From: Hydra vulgaris
Taxonomy: Eukaryota > Cnidaria > Hydrozoa > Anthoathecata > Hydridae
Reading direction: 5' to 3'
Assembly (NCBI RefSeq): GCF_038396675.1
Contig: NC_088921.1
Coordinates: 21,337,001 to 21,401,000, forward strand
Length of the DNA: 64,000 bases
Shown here piece after piece: positions 61,441 to 64,000 of this stretch. The stretch's first letter is position 1. Every line of letters starts with the position of its first letter. The position numbers and the translations under genes were made by a program. The notes beneath the pieces are model-generated. The model ran no database searches. It was not told the origin of the DNA and saw only the letters and a list, made by a program, of their open reading frames with translations.

Positions 61441-61636
61441 ATCGCTTCTCTGGCCTAATGGCTAAGATCAAGTGTAGTATCTGTTCTTATCAGTTTGAGA
61501 AATACTCCGGTATGCTGGCACAGTCCGGCTCATATATTAATCTGATTTTTGGCATTAGGTCATGGGATCATAGGTTTACCTTGCCCTGACCACGGGTTGC
61601 CTCGGCTTTGCACTACTGCTGAGCGCGGCCCAGATT
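61441..61636 (+). ncRNA. U2: U2 snRNA gene, altered stem IIa side
   Basis: Extra T near the 5' end, and GTTTGAGAAATACTCCGG replacing the sequence before stem IIa, so pairing there is changed. Confidence 0.87.
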
Positions 61637-61812
61637 GGAAAAAAGAAAATATCTTCACTTTCAGTGTTTCTAACATCGCTAATGGTCTCAGCTGCTGCTG
61701 CTGATGATGCTGCTGATGATGACGACGACGAAAATGATTAGACGTTCTAATTCAAACCACAAGTACATTGTTGAAGACGGCGTCAGTCCGACTATGTCTG
61801 CAGTGTTCAGTT

Positions 61813-62001
61813 ATCGCTTCTCGGCCTAATGTCTAAGATCAACTGTAGTATAGTATCTTAACATTTTAATATCTGGTACGCCGGCACAGTCCGGCTCATA
61901 TATTAATCTGATTTTTGGCATTAGGTCTTGGGATCATAGGTTTTCCTTGCCCGACCACGGGTTGCCTCGGCTTTGCACTACTGCTGAGCGCGGCCCAGAT
62001 T
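61813..62001 (+). ncRNA. U2: U2 snRNA gene, altered branch-site region
   Basis: Several changes around nt 20-60 (AATGTCTAAGATCAACTG, then a shuffled GTAGTATAGTATC). It is probably impaired, or locally mis-sequenced. Confidence 0.85.
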
Positions 62002-62177
62002 GGAAAAAAGAAAATATCTTCACTTTCAGAGTGTCTAACATCGCTAATGGTCTCAGCTGCTGCTGCTGATGATGCTGCTGATGATGACGACGACGAAAAT
62101 GATTAGACGTTCTAATTCAAACCACAAGTACATTGTTGAAGACGGCGTCAGTCCGACTATGTCTGCAGTGTTCAGTT

Positions 62178-62363
62178 ATCGCTTCTCGGCCTAATGGCTA
62201 AGATCAAGTGTATCGTTCTTATCAGTTTAATATCTGGTACGCCGGCACAGTCCGGCTCATATATTAATCTGATTTTTGGCATTAGGTCATGGGATCATAG
62301 GTTTACCTTGCCCTGACCACGGGTTGCCTCGGCTTTGCACTACTGCTGAGCGCGGCCCAGATT
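62178..62363 (+). ncRNA. U2: U2 snRNA gene, branch-site element damaged
   Basis: GTGTATCGTTC replaces GTGTAGTATCTGTTC, which removes the GTAGTA branch-pairing motif. Confidence 0.87.
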
Positions 62364-62539
62364 GGAAAAAAGAAAATATCTTCACTTTCAGAGTGTCTAA
62401 CATCGCTAATGGTCTCAGCTGCTGCTGCTGATGATGCTGCTGATGATGACGACGACGAAAATGATTAGACGTTCTAATTCAAACCACAAGTACATTGTTG
62501 AAGACGGCGTCAGTCCGACTATGTCTGCAGTGTTCAGTT

Positions 62540-62727
62540 ATCGCTTCTCGGCCTAATGGCTAAGATCAAGTGTAGTATTGTTCTTATCAGTTTAATATCT
62601 GGTATGCGGCACAGTCCGGCTCATATATTAATCTGATTTTTGGCATTAGGTCATGGGATCATAGGTTTACCTTGCCCTGACCACGGGTTGCCTCGGCTTT
62701 GCACTACTGCTGAGCGCGGCCCAGATT
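62540..62727 (+). ncRNA. U2: U2 snRNA gene
   Basis: Full copy with GTAGTATTGTTC and GGTATGCGGCAC, each one base shorter than the reference. Confidence 0.88.
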
Positions 62728-62903
62728 GGAAAAAAGAACAGATCGTCACCTTCAGAGTGTCTAACATCGCTAATGGTCTCAGCTGCTGCTGCTGATGATG
62801 CTGCTGATGATGACGACGACGAAAAGGATTAGACGTTCTAATTCAAACCACAAGTACATTGTTGAAGACGGCGTCAGTCCGACTATGTCTGCAATGTTCA
62901 GTT

Positions 62904-63093
62904 ATCGCTTCTCGGCCTAATGGCTAAGATCAAGTGTAGTATCTGTTCTTATCAGTTTAATATCTGGTACGCCGGCACAGTCCGGCTCATATATTAATCT
63001 GATTTTTGGCATTAGGTCATGGGATCATAGGTTTACCTTGCCCTGACCACGGGTTGCCTCGGCTTTGCACTACTGCTGAGCGCGGCCCAGATT
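62904..63093 (+). ncRNA. U2: U2 snRNA gene
   Basis: Full copy; no difference noticed in the gene. Confidence 0.94.
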
Positions 63094-63269
63094 GGAAAAA
63101 AGAAAATATCTTCACTTTCAGAGTGTCTAACATCGCTAATGGTCTCAGCTGCTGCTGCTGATGATGCTGCTGATGATGACGACGACGAAAATGATTAGAC
63201 GTTCTAATTCAAACCACAAGTACATTGTTGAAGACGGCGTCAGTCCGACTATGTCTGCAGTGTTCAGTT

Positions 63270-63458
63270 ATCGCTTCTGGCCTAATGGCTAAGATCAAGT
63301 GTAGTATCTGTTCTTATCAGTTTAATATCTGGTACGCCGGCACAGTCCGGCTCATATATTAATCTGATTTTTGGCATTAGGTCATGGGATCATAGGTTTA
63401 CCTTGCCCTGACCACGGGTTGCCTCGGCTTTGCACTACTGCTGAGCGCGGCCCAGATT
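63270..63458 (+). ncRNA. U2: U2 snRNA gene
   Basis: Full copy, one base shorter in the 5' stem (CTTCTGGCC). Confidence 0.93.
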
Positions 63459-63635
63459 GGAAAAAAGAAAATATCTTCACTTTCAGAGTGTCTAACATCG
63501 CGAACGGGCCTCAGCTGCTGCTGCTGATGATGCTGCTGATGATGACGACGACGAAAATGATTAGACGTTCTAATTCAAACCACAAGTACATTGTTGAAGA
63601 CGGCGTCAGTCCGACTATGTCTGCAGTGTTCAGTT

Positions 63636-63825
63636 ATCGCTTCTCGGCCTAATGGCTAAGATCAAGTGTAGTATCTGTTCTTATCAGTTTAATATCTGGT
63701 ACGCCGGCACAGTCCGGCTCATATATTAATCTGATTTTTGGCATTAGGTCATGGGATCATAGGTTTACCTTGCCCTGACCACGGGTTGCCTCGGCTTTGC
63801 ACTACTGCTGAGCGCGGCCCAGATT
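63636..63825 (+). ncRNA. U2: U2 snRNA gene
   Basis: Last full copy; no difference noticed. The 175 bases that follow are the usual spacer up to the window edge. Confidence 0.95.
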
Positions 63826-64000
63826 GGAAAAAAGAAAATATCTTCACTTCAGAGTGTCTAACATCGCTAATGGTCTCAGCTGCTGCTGCTGATGATGCTG
63901 CTGATGATGACGACGACGAAAATGATTAGACGTTCTAATTCAAACCACAAGTACATTGTTGAAGACGGCGTCAGTCCGACTATGTCTGCAGTGTTCAGTT

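Larger units (their letters stand above)
59535..64000 (+). repeat. U2 tandem run, twelve full genes, element-free
   Basis: Begins abruptly in the spacer at GAAAATG and runs to the window edge, which falls exactly one base before the next U2 start. Spacing varies from 361 to 372 bp. Many private small changes are scattered over the copies, more than elsewhere, so either the copies are decaying or consensus quality is lower here. Confidence 0.95.

Noticed and set aside
61332-61589. Small open frames in U2 and its spacer (MMLLMMTTTK.., MALGHGIIG.., MAKIKCSICS..)
   Set aside because: U2 is a non-coding RNA gene; the frames arise from the CTG/ATG/ACG tract and the gene itself and have no family resemblance.

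Overview
The window is a tandem array of U2 small nuclear RNA genes, densely and repeatedly invaded by non-LTR retrotransposons (LINEs) that all sit at the same position inside the U2 gene. The U2 unit is 366 bp: a gene of about 190 nt plus a spacer of about 176 bp. It is recognised by its U2 5' end, the branch-point pairing GTAGTA at nt 33-38, the Sm site ATTTTTGG and the 3' stem-loops. The CACGGGTTG..GCGGCCCA 3' domain and a TAATTC-type promoter element resemble insect U2 genes, so the host is an animal, probably an arthropod; this is a moderate inference. I count 34 uninterrupted U2 copies and about 18 split by insertions. No ordinary host protein gene is visible.

Elements. I name them by family. 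Family A (15 copies: L0-L2 on the minus strand, R1-R12 on the plus strand; subfamilies A1, A2, A3) is about 2.05-2.1 kb and encodes only a 497-aa ORF1 protein, with no reverse transcriptase. Family C (40.0-41.9 kb, 444-aa ORF1) and family D (50.4-52.9 kb, 602-aa ORF1) are also ORF1-only. Family B (33.8-39.0 kb) is the only apparently complete autonomous element: ORF1 plus a 1195-aa ORF2 with APE-type endonuclease, reverse transcriptase and a C-terminal CCHC finger, of Tx1/Keno-like type. E (39.4-40.0 kb) is a 5'-truncated ORF1 piece, F (54.1-56.4 kb) a 5'-truncated ORF2, and two mirrored ORF2 tails lie at 6.4-8.3 kb. Seven family A copies keep a 497-codon ORF.

Layout. Positions 1-7307 are an inverted copy of 7312 to about 14.6 kb, meeting with a spacer of about 4 nt. 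From 9.0 to 33.5 kb two copies of a 12.77-kb higher-order block (A1-A1-A2-five U2-A3) lie head to tail. B, E and C follow, then a 2.8-kb duplication (R9, R10), an end-to-end fusion (R10-R11), D, F, R12, and a clean run of 12 U2 genes to the right edge.

How it may work. Insertion at U2 nt 35-50 puts every element just downstream of a U2 start site, so the U2 promoter may drive it (inference). The ORF1-only families share features the complete element B lacks: a conserved ORF1 C-terminal domain, 5'-UTR hairpins with a GGTCTAC loop motif, and a gapless 26-nt match to U2 nt 129-154. Family A also shares a 3'-end hairpin, with compensatory base changes, with the ORF2-bearing tail at 7.3-8.3 kb, which suggests that this ORF2 family mobilises A in trans. 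Scattered indels and the perfect palindrome mean that consensus errors or misassembly must be kept in mind.
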